From positions 1 through 44,907 of the forward strand of contig JAFOCI010000036.1 in assembly GCA_017381365.1 (NCBI GenBank): a stretch of DNA of 44,907 nt, given 5' to 3'. Shown piece by piece: positions 8,973 to 17,780 of this stretch. Both the position numbers and the translations under genes were made by a program. Within the stretch, counting starts at the first letter, position 1; each line of letters starts with the position of its first letter. Below the pieces are notes generated by a model. It saw only the letters and a program-made list of their open reading frames with translations. It was not told the DNA's origin and ran no database searches. Source of the DNA: Treponema sp. (GTDB lineage Bacteria > Spirochaetota > Spirochaetia > Treponematales > Treponemataceae).

Positions 8973-10592
8973 ATGAACTTTATTAAAAGCATTAACTTAT
9001 CATTCAAAGAATATAAGAATTCATTTTTCCAATATAAATTAACTTTTTTTACCTCAATTCTGCTTGCTGTTTTCTGCATTCTGGACATCTGCTGGAACGA
9101 AAGCGATTTTTCCCACAAACTTATTAAAAGCGCTCATTGCGGCCTTCTGATTTCTGCAGTTGCATCATATTCAGAAATTTTTCTTACACAAAGAATGTCT
9201 TGTATTCTAAAAAAAACAATTCAATTGCTCTGCAGTTTTCTGATTTTTTTGATTACTTTTACTTCATATTATTTTTCGCAAAAAAATTATTCCACGCTAT
9301 ACCTTTGGGGCATCGGTCTTTCCATAGTCTGTTTCACGGTATTCATTTTTTCACAGAATAGTTTTCACGCAATATATGCCAATATTTTAAAATATTTCTT
9401 TTTCACAGAACTGTTGTGTGGCATTATTCTTTTAGGCCTTATACTTTTAACTGGCGCGTTCTGCACTCTCCTGATAAAAATTAATAACACTTCAAGAATA
9501 TACGAAATTATTATGACCCTGTGTCTTGAAGTTTTTTCGGTGAACATTTTTAGTTATTTTTTATTCCATAAAATCCGTAAGAATAATTCCGGAAATGCAA
9601 TGAAAATCATCTTTGTATACATTCTGCTTCCTGTTTTTACATTTCTGATACTGCTTTTATATGCATATCTGATTAAATCAGCTTTCATAAGAAAAATGCC
9701 AAAGGGGCAAATCAATTATTTTGTTTCCTTTGCAACTGCATTTTATCTGCTTTTCTATTTTGTGCTTAAAGAACACAAAAAAATCAAATTTATCAGACTG
9801 TTTTACGCATACAGTCATTATTTCTTAATTCCGCTTATTATAATTCAGATTTTTGCATTCTGCATAAGATTAAAAGCCTACGGATTAACAGAATTCCGAT
9901 ATGCAAGCTTTCTGTATATAATTTTTTCCCTTATAACAGTGTGTGCAGCTTTCATTCAAAATGGAAAATATATAAAATATGCTCCTTTGGTCTTAGCAGG
10001 CTTCATACTTTATGGAACGGTTTCTCCCTGGAACATTATTAATTCTTCATGGAAAAACCAATACGAAAGGCTTTCAAAAATTCTTACGGAATATGATTTA
10101 TTAGAGGATGACAAAATTATCAACACTTCAGATTTAAAAGAGAAAATTAAAACGGATGATGCTATAATTCTTTATGATTCATGGATTTACCTTGAAAAAA
10201 AGTCTCATAAACAAGCACCGGCATACGTTGACGGGAAAGATTTTTCTGAAACTTTCAACATTGAAATTCCACATAAGTCAGAATACTCTGCAAATTATTA
10301 TTCTTATTATACAACAAGCATTGAATACAACGTATCAGGTTACAAAACCATGAAACAGCTGAACGAATATGTTGAACCTCATGGCACTATTGTAATTTTA
10401 TCCGGAAAATATGATATAACGAGCTACCTTTTTCATCTTACGGAAAATCCTGCAAAATACGCAGAAAATCCTCCACCTTTCATTCCTGATGAAAACACAA
10501 AAATCCTTTTTCAGCGCATTCATTTTGATTTTCAAAAAGAAAATCAGATATTTAATTATGTAAGCGTTGACGGCTATGAATTAATAAAATAA
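8973..10592 (+). CDS. DUF4153-like polytopic membrane protein
   Basis: A 539-residue protein with about 10-12 hydrophobic segments in residues 20-365 and a hydrophilic C-terminal part (370-539). The segment RLKAYGLTEFRYASFLYII matches the pattern I associate with DUF4153 proteins (YGxTExRY). Function of that family is unknown. The Tyr- and Ser-rich region after residue 400 is probably extracytoplasmic. Codon use and AT-richness resemble the neighbours. It converges with the GGDEF gene across a 30-bp gap. Confidence 0.6.
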   Translation: MNFIKSINLSFKEYKNSFFQYKLTFFTSILLAVFCILDICWNESDFSHKLIKSAHCGLLISAVASYSEIFLTQRMSCILKKTIQLLCSFLIFLITFTSYYFSQKNYSTLYLWGIGLSIVCFTVFIFSQNSFHAIYANILKYFFFTELLCGIILLGLILLTGAFCTLLIKINNTSRIYEIIMTLCLEVFSVNIFSYFLFHKIRKNNSGNAMKIIFVYILLPVFTFLILLLYAYLIKSAFIRKMPKGQINYFVSFATAFYLLFYFVLKEHKKIKFIRLFYAYSHYFLIPLIIIQIFAFCIRLKAYGLTEFRYASFLYIIFSLITVCAAFIQNGKYIKYAPLVLAGFILYGTVSPWNIINSSWKNQYERLSKILTEYDLLEDDKIINTSDLKEKIKTDDAIILYDSWIYLEKKSHKQAPAYVDGKDFSETFNIEIPHKSEYSANYYSYYTTSIEYNVSGYKTMKQLNEYVEPHGTIVILSGKYDITSYLFHLTENPAKYAENPPPFIPDENTKILFQRIHFDFQKENQIFNYVSVDGYELIK

Positions 10593-10622
10593 AACTCGTA
10601 ATTTTAACAGTTTTTCTATAAA

Positions 10623-12533
10623 TTAATGACCATGGCCAGCATCGCCCTGGGCTTTATGAAAAGCCTGCTTTTTTGCGTACATAATCTTATCAACTTCTTC
10701 TACTGCCTGTTCAAGAGTAAGCTTTGAATCTGGTTTTAGGGAAATTGTTCCTATACTTGCAGACAGATTATATGGCAGCTGCATCACGTTTGTTTTTTTC
10801 GTAATCCGCTGAGTAATAAGCGTACAGTAATCTTCTCCGTTATAGCTTTTGCTGTTTCCAATCACAAGGAATTCATCACCGCCATAGCGGATGCTGAGCC
10901 AGTTTTTAGGAACAACCTCCAGAACTGCAGCCGCAATTGTTTTTACTGCAAGGTCACCATGCAGATGTCCGAATTTATCATTGATTGTCTTCATTGAATT
11001 TATATCAACAAAGAACAGAATTGTTGTAAGCTCCTTCTTTTTATTGTCTTCATAAAAAGGTTTTGCAAGCTTTTCAAGACCGATGCGGTTCAACATTCCA
11101 GAGAGTGCATCATGAGTAGACATCTTAAAATTCTGCTGGCTTATGATTTTGAACATGTTTCGCTTTCGGAACAATTCAATACTGTTTCCAAAAGTTCTTG
11201 TCCAGTTGTAGCCAAAACCATTATCAAGCATAGAAAGATTGTTTTTTGAAACATAATATCCATGAACATAAAAATGATGGAAAATCGGCATTACAAGAAA
11301 AACAGAACTTTGATCCTGCGAAACAAATCTTGAAGGAATCAAAGATTTTGTGCTTATAAGCTCACGGATATTTTTCTTGTTATTGAAAATTGAAACAATA
11401 GACTGAACATTTGTACCATAATCAAGATTCTGCGGAAGTTTTTCTTCTGAATTGATGAGAACTGAACTCCAGTCTGAATTAAGGAAAATACAGAAATCAT
11501 CGCCTTCAAAATGATGGGACTTTCCAAAGAACTGTTCCAAATTTGTAAGCAACGTAAAAATATCGCCGGCTTCTGTAAAAATATCTTCTATTTTTTCAAG
11601 CTGAGTATTGAATTCCTGAGTTTTGCTGATTTCATTCAATAAATTCAGATTGGACACAACTTTTGCATCTTCCTTATTTTCTTCACAGCCACAGGAACAT
11701 CTGAAAATAGGATTACCCTTGACAGTTATTGATTCATTGCCAGATTTTTCCCCAAGCAGAATGCTTATTGCCTCTAAACCAGCTTGATTTGCATTAGTCT
11801 GAACAGTTGTAAGCGCAGGATTAACATTTCTTGCATAATCAATATTATCGTAGCCAACAATTTTTAACTGTTCAGGAACCTTAATTCCCTTTTCTTCGCA
11901 GGCCTTTAAAACACCTAGGGCAACGTGATCATTTGAACAGACAAAAACCTCTGGCAGCGGCTTATCACTAGAAGTCAATTCCTTGGCAAAATTATACGCA
12001 TGATAATAATTTGATTCGTCTATCTCATAAACTTTTTCAAAATCAGCTTTTATCTTATTATCAGTCAACGCAGTTCTATAAGCTTTGTAACGACCTGCGT
12101 AGTAAATATTCGATTCTTTTCCGCCAAGATAAGAAAAATCTGTAAGCTTATGAACTTTAATCAGATGATCCATGATTTCATAGAAGCCAGAATAATTATC
12201 AATTGCTACATTAACCATTCCATCCATGCGGCGGTTAATAGAAACTGCAGGCTTTCCAGACTTTACGATTTTAATGCGCTCTTTTTCAAGAATTCTGTTG
12301 TTGTTAATAAAATCTGAAAGAACTATTATGCCGTCGTAATCTTCATATTTTACAAGATTGTACACAGAAAAACCTGTAGTATTGGGAAGTCCTGAAGATT
12401 CTATAAAATTATATGCATTGAAAACGTAAACATCTGTATTTTTATCCTTTGCAGCACTTTCTATTCCAGAAATAAAATCCTTTAAAAAATCATAATCCCA
12501 ACCGCAGGACAAAACAGCAATTTTCTTTTTCAT
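10623..12533 (-). CDS. Sugar-binding-protein-like sensor fused to a GGDEF diguanylate cyclase
   Basis: The 636-residue protein has a LacI/RbsB-type periplasmic-binding-protein fold (about 1-275), a linker region (280-455) with CSCGCEEN at about 278, and a GGDEF domain (about 465-630) with an intact RYGGDEFLV. There is no signal peptide, no membrane segment and no LacI HTH, so the binding domain should be cytosolic. The position where a product-inhibition I-site RxxD would sit reads PKNW, so that feedback site seems absent. Inferred role: cyclic di-GMP synthesis in response to a small intracellular ligand. Confidence 0.85.
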   Translation of the reverse strand: MKKKIAVLSCGWDYDFLKDFISGIESAAKDKNTDVYVFNAYNFIESSGLPNTTGFSVYNLVKYEDYDGIIVLSDFINNNRILEKERIKIVKSGKPAVSINRRMDGMVNVAIDNYSGFYEIMDHLIKVHKLTDFSYLGGKESNIYYAGRYKAYRTALTDNKIKADFEKVYEIDESNYYHAYNFAKELTSSDKPLPEVFVCSNDHVALGVLKACEEKGIKVPEQLKIVGYDNIDYARNVNPALTTVQTNANQAGLEAISILLGEKSGNESITVKGNPIFRCSCGCEENKEDAKVVSNLNLLNEISKTQEFNTQLEKIEDIFTEAGDIFTLLTNLEQFFGKSHHFEGDDFCIFLNSDWSSVLINSEEKLPQNLDYGTNVQSIVSIFNNKKNIRELISTKSLIPSRFVSQDQSSVFLVMPIFHHFYVHGYYVSKNNLSMLDNGFGYNWTRTFGNSIELFRKRNMFKIISQQNFKMSTHDALSGMLNRIGLEKLAKPFYEDNKKKELTTILFFVDINSMKTINDKFGHLHGDLAVKTIAAAVLEVVPKNWLSIRYGGDEFLVIGNSKSYNGEDYCTLITQRITKKTNVMQLPYNLSASIGTISLKPDSKLTLEQAVEEVDKIMYAKKQAFHKAQGDAGHGH

Positions 12534-12607
12534 AAAAAACTCAACAATTTAACATAAAAATTTACAATTAACATTATATCATAGTTTTTTTAATAGCGAA
12601 GAATAAT

Positions 12608-13003
12608 TTACAAAACATTCACTCCATTATCCATACACAATCTTTTTAACCGTTCATCACAGGTAAGCAAAGTTGCTCCATTTCTACGGGCAAGCACCAT
12701 AAAATATACGTCATAAACAGAATGATTCAATCTTACAGCTTCATGCAATGATTCAATCGCTATATCAACAGTTGGAACAAACTCATCAACAAGCTGTATT
12801 GCCAGCGCCATGGAAAGCTTTGCGTTTTCTTCATCCATGTAGCCGCCTTTCACATACTTCCACATAACGCTGGCAATTTCCGCATCAAACAAAGATGGTG
12901 CAATAACTTTTTCTGCAGACTTTATTTCTGCTGCATAATCCTTTTTTTTATCTCCACCCAGAATTATCTGACATGCCGCACAAGTATCCAGAACCAGTAT
13001 CAT
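12608..13003 (-). CDS. PIN-domain toxin (VapC-like)
   Basis: A 131-residue PIN-domain ribonuclease with the acidic residues of the family: LDTCAACQIIL near the start, DAEIASVMWK (about 39), HSVYDVYFMVLARR (about 94) and LLTCDERLKRLC (about 112). VapC toxins cleave tRNA or rRNA and are held by a DNA-binding antitoxin. Its ATG overlaps the antitoxin TGA by the ATGA arrangement (13000-13003), so translation is coupled. The substrate is unknown. Confidence 0.8.
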   Translation of the reverse strand: MILVLDTCAACQIILGGDKKKDYAAEIKSAEKVIAPSLFDAEIASVMWKYVKGGYMDEENAKLSMALAIQLVDEFVPTVDIAIESLHEAVRLNHSVYDVYFMVLARRNGATLLTCDERLKRLCMDNGVNVL

Positions 13004-13266
13004 AAAATTCCACCTTCATCGCGGTCACGGTCTTCACGTATTAAACTTTCATAAGAAGGAGCCTGTTCCGCAACAGAAAGATTCATTTCTTTTATCTGAC
13101 AAAGAATATTTGTTCGTCTTAGTTTATTTTTGCAAGTTTCATCCTGCAAAGCTTTTGTTAGAAGATAAATTGTCTGCTGAGTAATACTGCGATTTTCTGC
13201 TTCTGCCGTTTGAGCAAGAAGTCCATAAGTTTCTGCTGGAAAATCCCTTACCTGAAGTAATGGCAT
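13000..13266 (-). CDS. FitA/VapB-like antitoxin
   Basis: An 88-residue protein when started at MPLLQVRDFPAETYGLL; an upstream ATG four codons earlier (13278) is possible. The N-terminal VRDFPAETYGLLAQ then AEAENRSITQQ fits a ribbon-helix-helix antitoxin of the FitA/VapB kind, which binds its own promoter and blocks the PIN toxin with its C-terminal tail. It is the first gene of the pair, overlapping the toxin by 4 nt. Strong inverted repeats lie directly upstream (13279-13319) and could be its operator. Confidence 0.75.
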   Translation of the reverse strand: MPLLQVRDFPAETYGLLAQTAEAENRSITQQTIYLLTKALQDETCKNKLRRTNILCQIKEMNLSVAEQAPSYESLIREDRDRDEGGIL

Positions 13267-13278
13267 AAGCCCTCCCAT

Positions 13279-13486
13279 AAAAAGTCAAGAAGATTGTTTC
13301 AACAATCGATTGACTTTTTACGCTGTTCCGTAATGTAATGAGGAACAGCAGTTCAATGATAAGTTTGCAACGCAAACTTTAGGTAAGATAAAGCCGCGCT
13401 ATTTTAGCGGTTTTATCTTACACTCCTTTGTATGCAATTTGCATGCACTTGTCATAATGCAAATTTACTACATTTTGCATACAAAG
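13279..13486. repeat. Train of consecutive inverted repeats upstream of the PIN toxin-antitoxin pair
   Basis: Five hairpins follow each other. (1) AAAAAGTCAA 13279-13288 with TTGACTTTTT 13310-13319, enclosing GATTGTT/AACAATC (13292-13307). (2) GCTGTTCC 13322-13329 with GGAACAGC 13342-13349. (3) AAGTTTGC 13361-13368 with GCAAACTT 13372-13379. (4) 13384-13397 with 13407-13420, 13 of 14 paired plus one G-U. (5) CTTTGTATGCAA 13426-13437 with TTGCATACAAAG 13475-13486, enclosing a further 8-bp pair. The first could be an operator, the fourth a terminator. The gap between the toxin pair and sfsA holds nothing else. Confidence 0.75.
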
Positions 13487-13546
13487 TCAAATGAATTTTA
13501 TTTTTTTATTCTTTTCATTCATCATGTTTTTTTATATTTTATCTGT

Positions 13547-14272
13547 ATGCGCTATGCAAAAATTACCACCGGAGCTTTCATTGACCGCCCCAACAGATTT
13601 ATTGCCCACATTAATATAGAAGGAAACATCGAAACCGTACACGTAAAAAATACCGGACGGTGCAAGGAACTGCTTTTACCAGGTTCAAAAGTCATTCTTG
13701 AAGATTTCCGAAATCGTCCTGCTTTTGAAAACCGTAAGACGAAATTTGACCTGATTGCAGTCTACAAAAAAATTGAACAGAAAAATCCTCTTCATACGAA
13801 AATCGGATCTGAAATTCTTATAAACATGGACAGCCAGGCACCAAACAAAATCGTTCACGAATGGCTGCTCTCCCAAAATACTTACGATTGCATAAAACCT
13901 GAATACACCTACGGAAATTCCAGAGTAGATTTTTACATGGAAAAAAAAATCAGCGTAGACGGCCACCCGAAAATACAAAAATATCTTATGGAAGTAAAAG
14001 GCTGCACGCTGGAGCGCAACGGTCAGGGCTATTTTCCAGACGCACCAACTGAACGTGGCGTAAAACATCTTTACGAACTTACAGAAGCAAGCAAACATGG
14101 ATACAGATGCGTCCTTGCTTTTGTAATTCAAGTTCCCGGAGTTAAAACAGTTCTTCCAAACACAGAAACCCATCCGGAATTTGGAGCTGCCTTACAAACC
14201 GCAAAAGATGCCGGGGTCGAAGTTCTATTCCTGATGTGCAGGATAAAAGAAGACGAGATTGTTATTATTTAG
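13547..14272 (+). CDS. sfsA: SfsA family protein (sugar fermentation stimulation)
   Basis: The start is set at MRYAKITTGAFIDRPNRF because the reading frame upstream runs through inverted repeats and codes nothing SfsA-like. The 241-residue product matches SfsA in length and in the segments FIAHINIEGNIETVHVKNTGRC, YGNSRVDFYM, YLMEVKGCTL and FPDAPTERGVKHL. The conserved acidic and Lys residues there resemble a nuclease-like core. E. coli SfsA is described as a DNA-binding regulator; its true activity is unclear. The gene stands alone on the plus strand. Confidence 0.9.
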   Translation: MRYAKITTGAFIDRPNRFIAHINIEGNIETVHVKNTGRCKELLLPGSKVILEDFRNRPAFENRKTKFDLIAVYKKIEQKNPLHTKIGSEILINMDSQAPNKIVHEWLLSQNTYDCIKPEYTYGNSRVDFYMEKKISVDGHPKIQKYLMEVKGCTLERNGQGYFPDAPTERGVKHLYELTEASKHGYRCVLAFVIQVPGVKTVLPNTETHPEFGAALQTAKDAGVEVLFLMCRIKEDEIVII

Positions 14273-14340
14273 AATTAACATGGCGTTCCCTTTTAAAATA
14301 TCATACCAATGCGTAACAGTTCGAATTTCAAATTTTAAAA

Positions 14341-14505
14341 GGGGCTGTCCAATAAGTTTGCATTACGGTGGTTGAGTTTATCGAAACCACCACATTTAGT
14401 GTAGCAGTCATTTCGACGAGTGGTTCCTGAGCCCTTTGACAGGCTCAGGAACCACTCGTCGAAGGGCTCAATGAGCGCTACACTCATTACTTTTGGGACA
14501 GCCCC
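14341..14505 (+). mobile_element. 165-bp palindromic element, copy 1 (MITE-like)
   Basis: The ends are inverted repeats GGGGCTGTCC (14341-14350) and GGACAGCCCC (14496-14505). Inside are a ~20-bp inverted repeat around 14434-14461 (CGACGAGTGGTTCCTGAGCC and its complement) and a GGTGGTT/AACCACC pair. Copy 2 at 43766-43930 is the reverse complement with a few changes near the centre. No ORF fits, so any movement needs a transposase supplied elsewhere. Confidence 0.8.
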
Positions 14506-14616
14506 GACTTGCGAATGTTTTTCCCAGCCTCTTTCTTCCTTCCCGTATTTTCGTAATTAAACAATTTTTTTGTAAAATCAATTTTATGTTTAATTTTCAA
14601 AAAACTCGAATTTCGG
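14506..14616 (+). repeat. Dispersed ~110-bp repeat, copy 2
   Basis: Nearly identical to 44-152, and directly abutting the right end of the 165-bp element. At copy 1 the sequence to the left is a terminator stem; here that left arm is replaced by the element. The following 14617-14836 contains GTTCAATGATAA (14682-14693), also present at 13351-13362, but no gene is supported. Confidence 0.75.
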
Positions 14617-14836
14617 GCTACATAATTATTTTTCAGGCAGCCTCAATGACCGTTAGGGAAGAACTGAACAGCCGACCTGCGGTTCAATGATAAAAAAAGT
14701 ACGGGAAAAAAAAGCTACCGAGTGGTTCAGATTCCTGCAACTTCAACATAAGTCCATCCGTGATTCAACTTTGTGCAGGAATTACAAATGAAATAACCAT
14801 TGTTAAAATCAATAATTACTTTCTCCTCATGAATTC

Positions 14837-16345
14837 CTATTCTTTTCCATTGAACAAAACATACATTTCTTCTAGCTCACTGCGGCATTCAAGAAACAAT
14901 TTTCCAAGCTTCGGATCAAAATGTGTTCCAAGTGATTCCTGAATAATTGCAAATGCCTTGTCGTATGTAAAACTGTCCTTGTAGCATCTTTTGCTTACGA
15001 GTGCATCAAACACATCGGCAAGTGCCATTATTCTTGATTCAAGTGGAATTTCTTCTCCGGAAATTTTTGCTGGATATCCCTGGCCATTCCATTTTTCATG
15101 ATGATAGTGTGCAATATTGACTGCAATTTTTTTGAACTCAAGATCATCAACTGCTGAAAGAACGTTTTCAACTATGCGGGCACCTTCTTCGGAATGCTTT
15201 TTCATTTTTTCATATTCTTCATCCGTGAATTTTCCCGGCTTCCTGAGGACTGCATCGTCAACTGCAATTTTTCCAAGATCATGCATAGGAGCTGCCTTGA
15301 TTATACAGTCATAGAAGTGATCTGGAATTTCTGAATATCCTTCTTCTTTCTTAAGTCTATTGACAAAAACTTTTATGCAGTCACTTGTACGCTTGATGTG
15401 ACCTCCGGTACTGTTATCGCGGCTTTCGACCATTGTTGCCATTCCGGTGATAATCGAATTCTGAATATCAAAAATCTTCTGTGTCTTGGTTTCAATGGAA
15501 TCTGTCATTTCGTTGAAGATGTCTCCAAGCTCACCAAATGCGTCGTTCGTGATGATGGAAACTTTCGAACCTAAATCTCCATCTTTTATCTGCCTGACTC
15601 TTCGCTTCAATTTTTTCAACGGCTTGTCAAAATAATTTTCAAAGGAAATAAAAATCATCAATCCAAAGAAAAGTATAAAAGCAACAGTAATGTAAAATCT
15701 ATCTTCGAATTCAATATTGCTCTGATCCATCAGACTTCTTGTTACAAGGAACATATAGAATATTGGAAAAAAAGTAACAGAAACATAATTCACGGCAAAT
15801 AAAAGTTTTGTCCCGGGATTTAAAACTCCTTTCAGTCTGGAAATCTGGCCATTCGGAAAATACTTTGGCAGGAAAACTTTTCTGTGAAGCGATTCCATTA
15901 TGAAGAAAGACATTGTGAATGTAACTATTGCTTCCAGACAGATTGTAAGAAAGCTGTTTGAAAGAATCTGTCTTGCATTGATATGATAGCCAATGTTTTT
16001 TGCCACAATAATTAGAAAAATTTCTTCAACATAATATGTCATCCATCCGGAAATTCCAATGGCAGAATAAACAAGAGGAAGATTCACCAATCTGCTTTTT
16101 GTTTTTTCTTCCGGACAGAATGAATATAGAACACTCAATAATGTTGGAACCAAAAATGCAAGCAGCTGCACTGGATCCGTGATACGTCTGTAATCGTTAA
16201 GAAACTGAATCCATTCATTATTTGGCCCTGAAGGATTGCATGTGGTGATTCTGTCTGAAATTATAAGTCCGCATATATTTGATAAACATACAATAAATCC
16301 GAACAATAATGCAATTTTTCTAAAACTTTTCTTCTTTATACTCAT
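14837..16345 (-). CDS. HAMP-HD-GYP membrane phosphodiesterase
   Basis: A 502-residue cyclic di-GMP phosphodiesterase candidate. The N-terminal half has about six hydrophobic segments (residues 10-250), then a HAMP-like linker (about 250-300, with FDKPLKKLKRRVRQIKDGDL), then an HD-GYP domain with GGHIKRTSDCIK, APMHDLGKIAVDDAVL, HYHHEKWNGQGYPAKISG and SRIMALADVFDALVSKRCYK. All core motifs, including GYP, are intact. It is transcribed away from the IS, whose left end lies 43 bp upstream of its start, so the insertion may have changed its promoter. Confidence 0.88.
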   Translation of the reverse strand: MSIKKKSFRKIALLFGFIVCLSNICGLIISDRITTCNPSGPNNEWIQFLNDYRRITDPVQLLAFLVPTLLSVLYSFCPEEKTKSRLVNLPLVYSAIGISGWMTYYVEEIFLIIVAKNIGYHINARQILSNSFLTICLEAIVTFTMSFFIMESLHRKVFLPKYFPNGQISRLKGVLNPGTKLLFAVNYVSVTFFPIFYMFLVTRSLMDQSNIEFEDRFYITVAFILFFGLMIFISFENYFDKPLKKLKRRVRQIKDGDLGSKVSIITNDAFGELGDIFNEMTDSIETKTQKIFDIQNSIITGMATMVESRDNSTGGHIKRTSDCIKVFVNRLKKEEGYSEIPDHFYDCIIKAAPMHDLGKIAVDDAVLRKPGKFTDEEYEKMKKHSEEGARIVENVLSAVDDLEFKKIAVNIAHYHHEKWNGQGYPAKISGEEIPLESRIMALADVFDALVSKRCYKDSFTYDKAFAIIQESLGTHFDPKLGKLFLECRSELEEMYVLFNGKE

Positions 16346-16475
16346 ACGTAAAATTATATCATTTTCATATCAAAAAAACACCCGCCGCATTGAATCACGT
16401 TAAATCTAACCGAAAAAAAAGTGGTGAATCAAGTAAAAATCTAACCCAAAATAGAAGCCTGATGAGGGCTGAAAA

Positions 16476-17681
16476 ATGGGATTGGATATGAAAACAAAAA
16501 AGAAACTGACAGAAGAAACGGCTAAAAGATACTGCATGGCCGGCAAAAAGCAGAAGTCAACAATCATAGATGAGTTTACTGCGACAATCGGATATAACCG
16601 AAAGTATGCTATCCACATACTCAAAAATACGGCAAAAATAAAAATTACGCACTTCAACAACGTCGAAAAAAAGTCCGTGCAGGTAATCACAAAACAGCGG
16701 AAGAAACGAATCTATGTAAAATATTATGGAGCTGAAGTAAAGGACGAAATCGTCCGCCTGTGGATTTTCTCGATGTTTCTCTGCGCAAAACGACTCGTAT
16801 CTTTTATCCGTGACAATCTTGATTACTTTTCTACAAAATTCGGCTACAGCGAAGAGATGAAACATAAGCTCTCAAAAATCTCAAGTGCAACAATCGGAAG
16901 AATGATAAGCCCGGAGATTTCAAAATACAGCATTCGTGGAATCTCTACAACACGGCCGGCTAAAAACCTGAATAAGCTGATTCCAATCCGCGTGTATTTT
17001 CAATGGGACACACTGGAACCGGGCTTCTTTGAGGCTGATACCGTCGCAAACTGCGGAATGAGCACTGAAGGACAATATATATCTACCCTGACACTTACAG
17101 ATGTATTTTCAGGCTGGACGGAAAACAGAGCTTTACTGAACAAGGCACAGCGTTGGGTAAAAGAAGCTGTTGATGATGATGTAAAGAAAAAACTTCCGTT
17201 CCAGATGAAAGGGCTGGACAGTGACAACGGAAGCGAACTGAAGAATACACAGCTTCTTGGATGGTGTCAGGAAAATCATGTAGAGTTCACAAGAAGCCGG
17301 CCTTACAGGAAAAATGACAACTGTTATGTCGAACAGAAAAATGACAGCGTGGTTCGAAGAATCGTCGGATATTATCGTTTTGAAGGTGAAGAAGCGAGGG
17401 CTGTAATGGCAGAGCTTTATGAAACCTATAATCTGCTGGTAAACTATTTTTTCCCTTCGATGAAAATCCAGAAAAAAGAAAGGATTGACGCAAAGGTAAC
17501 TAAAAAATATGATGATGCCAAAACTCCGTACACACGGCTGATAGAATGTGAGTCACTTCCAGAAGAAGCAAAGCAGGAACTCAGGCGAAGAAAAAATGCT
17601 TTAGATCTGGAAACACTTCTACAAAGAACTCAGGAACTCCAGACGAAGCTTATTGCTCTGGCAGTTCCATGGTCTAAATAA
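16476..17681 (+). CDS. DDE transposase with integrase (rve) core
   Basis: A 401-residue transposase. The N-terminal part (1-130) is basic and probably binds DNA. The RNase H-like core shows the three acidic positions in FFEADTVANCG (about 190), KGLDSDNGSELKN (about 248) and YRKNDNCYVEQKN (about 286), followed by a basic C-terminal tail. It resembles proteins annotated only as integrase catalytic region, and I cannot name the IS family with certainty. The gene is intact and is the only gene in the element. Confidence 0.88.
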   Translation: MGLDMKTKKKLTEETAKRYCMAGKKQKSTIIDEFTATIGYNRKYAIHILKNTAKIKITHFNNVEKKSVQVITKQRKKRIYVKYYGAEVKDEIVRLWIFSMFLCAKRLVSFIRDNLDYFSTKFGYSEEMKHKLSKISSATIGRMISPEISKYSIRGISTTRPAKNLNKLIPIRVYFQWDTLEPGFFEADTVANCGMSTEGQYISTLTLTDVFSGWTENRALLNKAQRWVKEAVDDDVKKKLPFQMKGLDSDNGSELKNTQLLGWCQENHVEFTRSRPYRKNDNCYVEQKNDSVVRRIVGYYRFEGEEARAVMAELYETYNLLVNYFFPSMKIQKKERIDAKVTKKYDDAKTPYTRLIECESLPEEAKQELRRRKNALDLETLLQRTQELQTKLIALAVPWSK

Positions 17682-17685
17682 TTAC

Positions 17686-17779
17686 GGTTAGATTTTTACT
17701 TGAGTAACCGAATCTCTTTGGGTTAGATTTTTACTTGAGTAACCGAATCTCTTTGGGTTAGATTTTTACGTGATTCAAT
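17686..17779 (+). repeat. 35-bp-period tandem repeats at the right IS end
   Basis: The motif GGTTAGATTTTTAC starts at 17686, 17721 and 17756, an exact 35-bp period, with TTGAGTAACCGAATCTCTTT between copies and the terminal copy running into TGATTCAAT. Inverted partners occur at 16402-16411 and near 16435 at the left end. Confidence 0.85.
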
Positions 17780-17780
17780 A

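Larger units (their letters stand above)
16389..17779 (+). mobile_element. Insertion sequence with multiple subterminal repeats
   Basis: The ends are inverted repeats starting ATTGAATCACGT (16389-16400) and ending ACGTGATTCAAT (17768-17779), continuing into AAATCTAACC / GGTTAGATTT. A CGCCGC direct repeat flanks the element (16383-16388 and 17781-17786, with one extra base on the right), a probable target duplication. It carries one transposase gene. The left end has two copies and the right end three copies of the AAATCTAACC motif, as expected for multiple transposase binding sites. Confidence 0.85.

Noticed and set aside
13439..13546. Longer N-terminus for SfsA
   Set aside because: The extra 36 residues are hydrophobic noise read through inverted repeats; the conserved protein begins at 13547.
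17686..17779. 35-bp-period repeats considered as a CRISPR array
   Set aside because: The whole period is identical, with no spacers, and the motif is part of the IS end with inverted partners at the other end.
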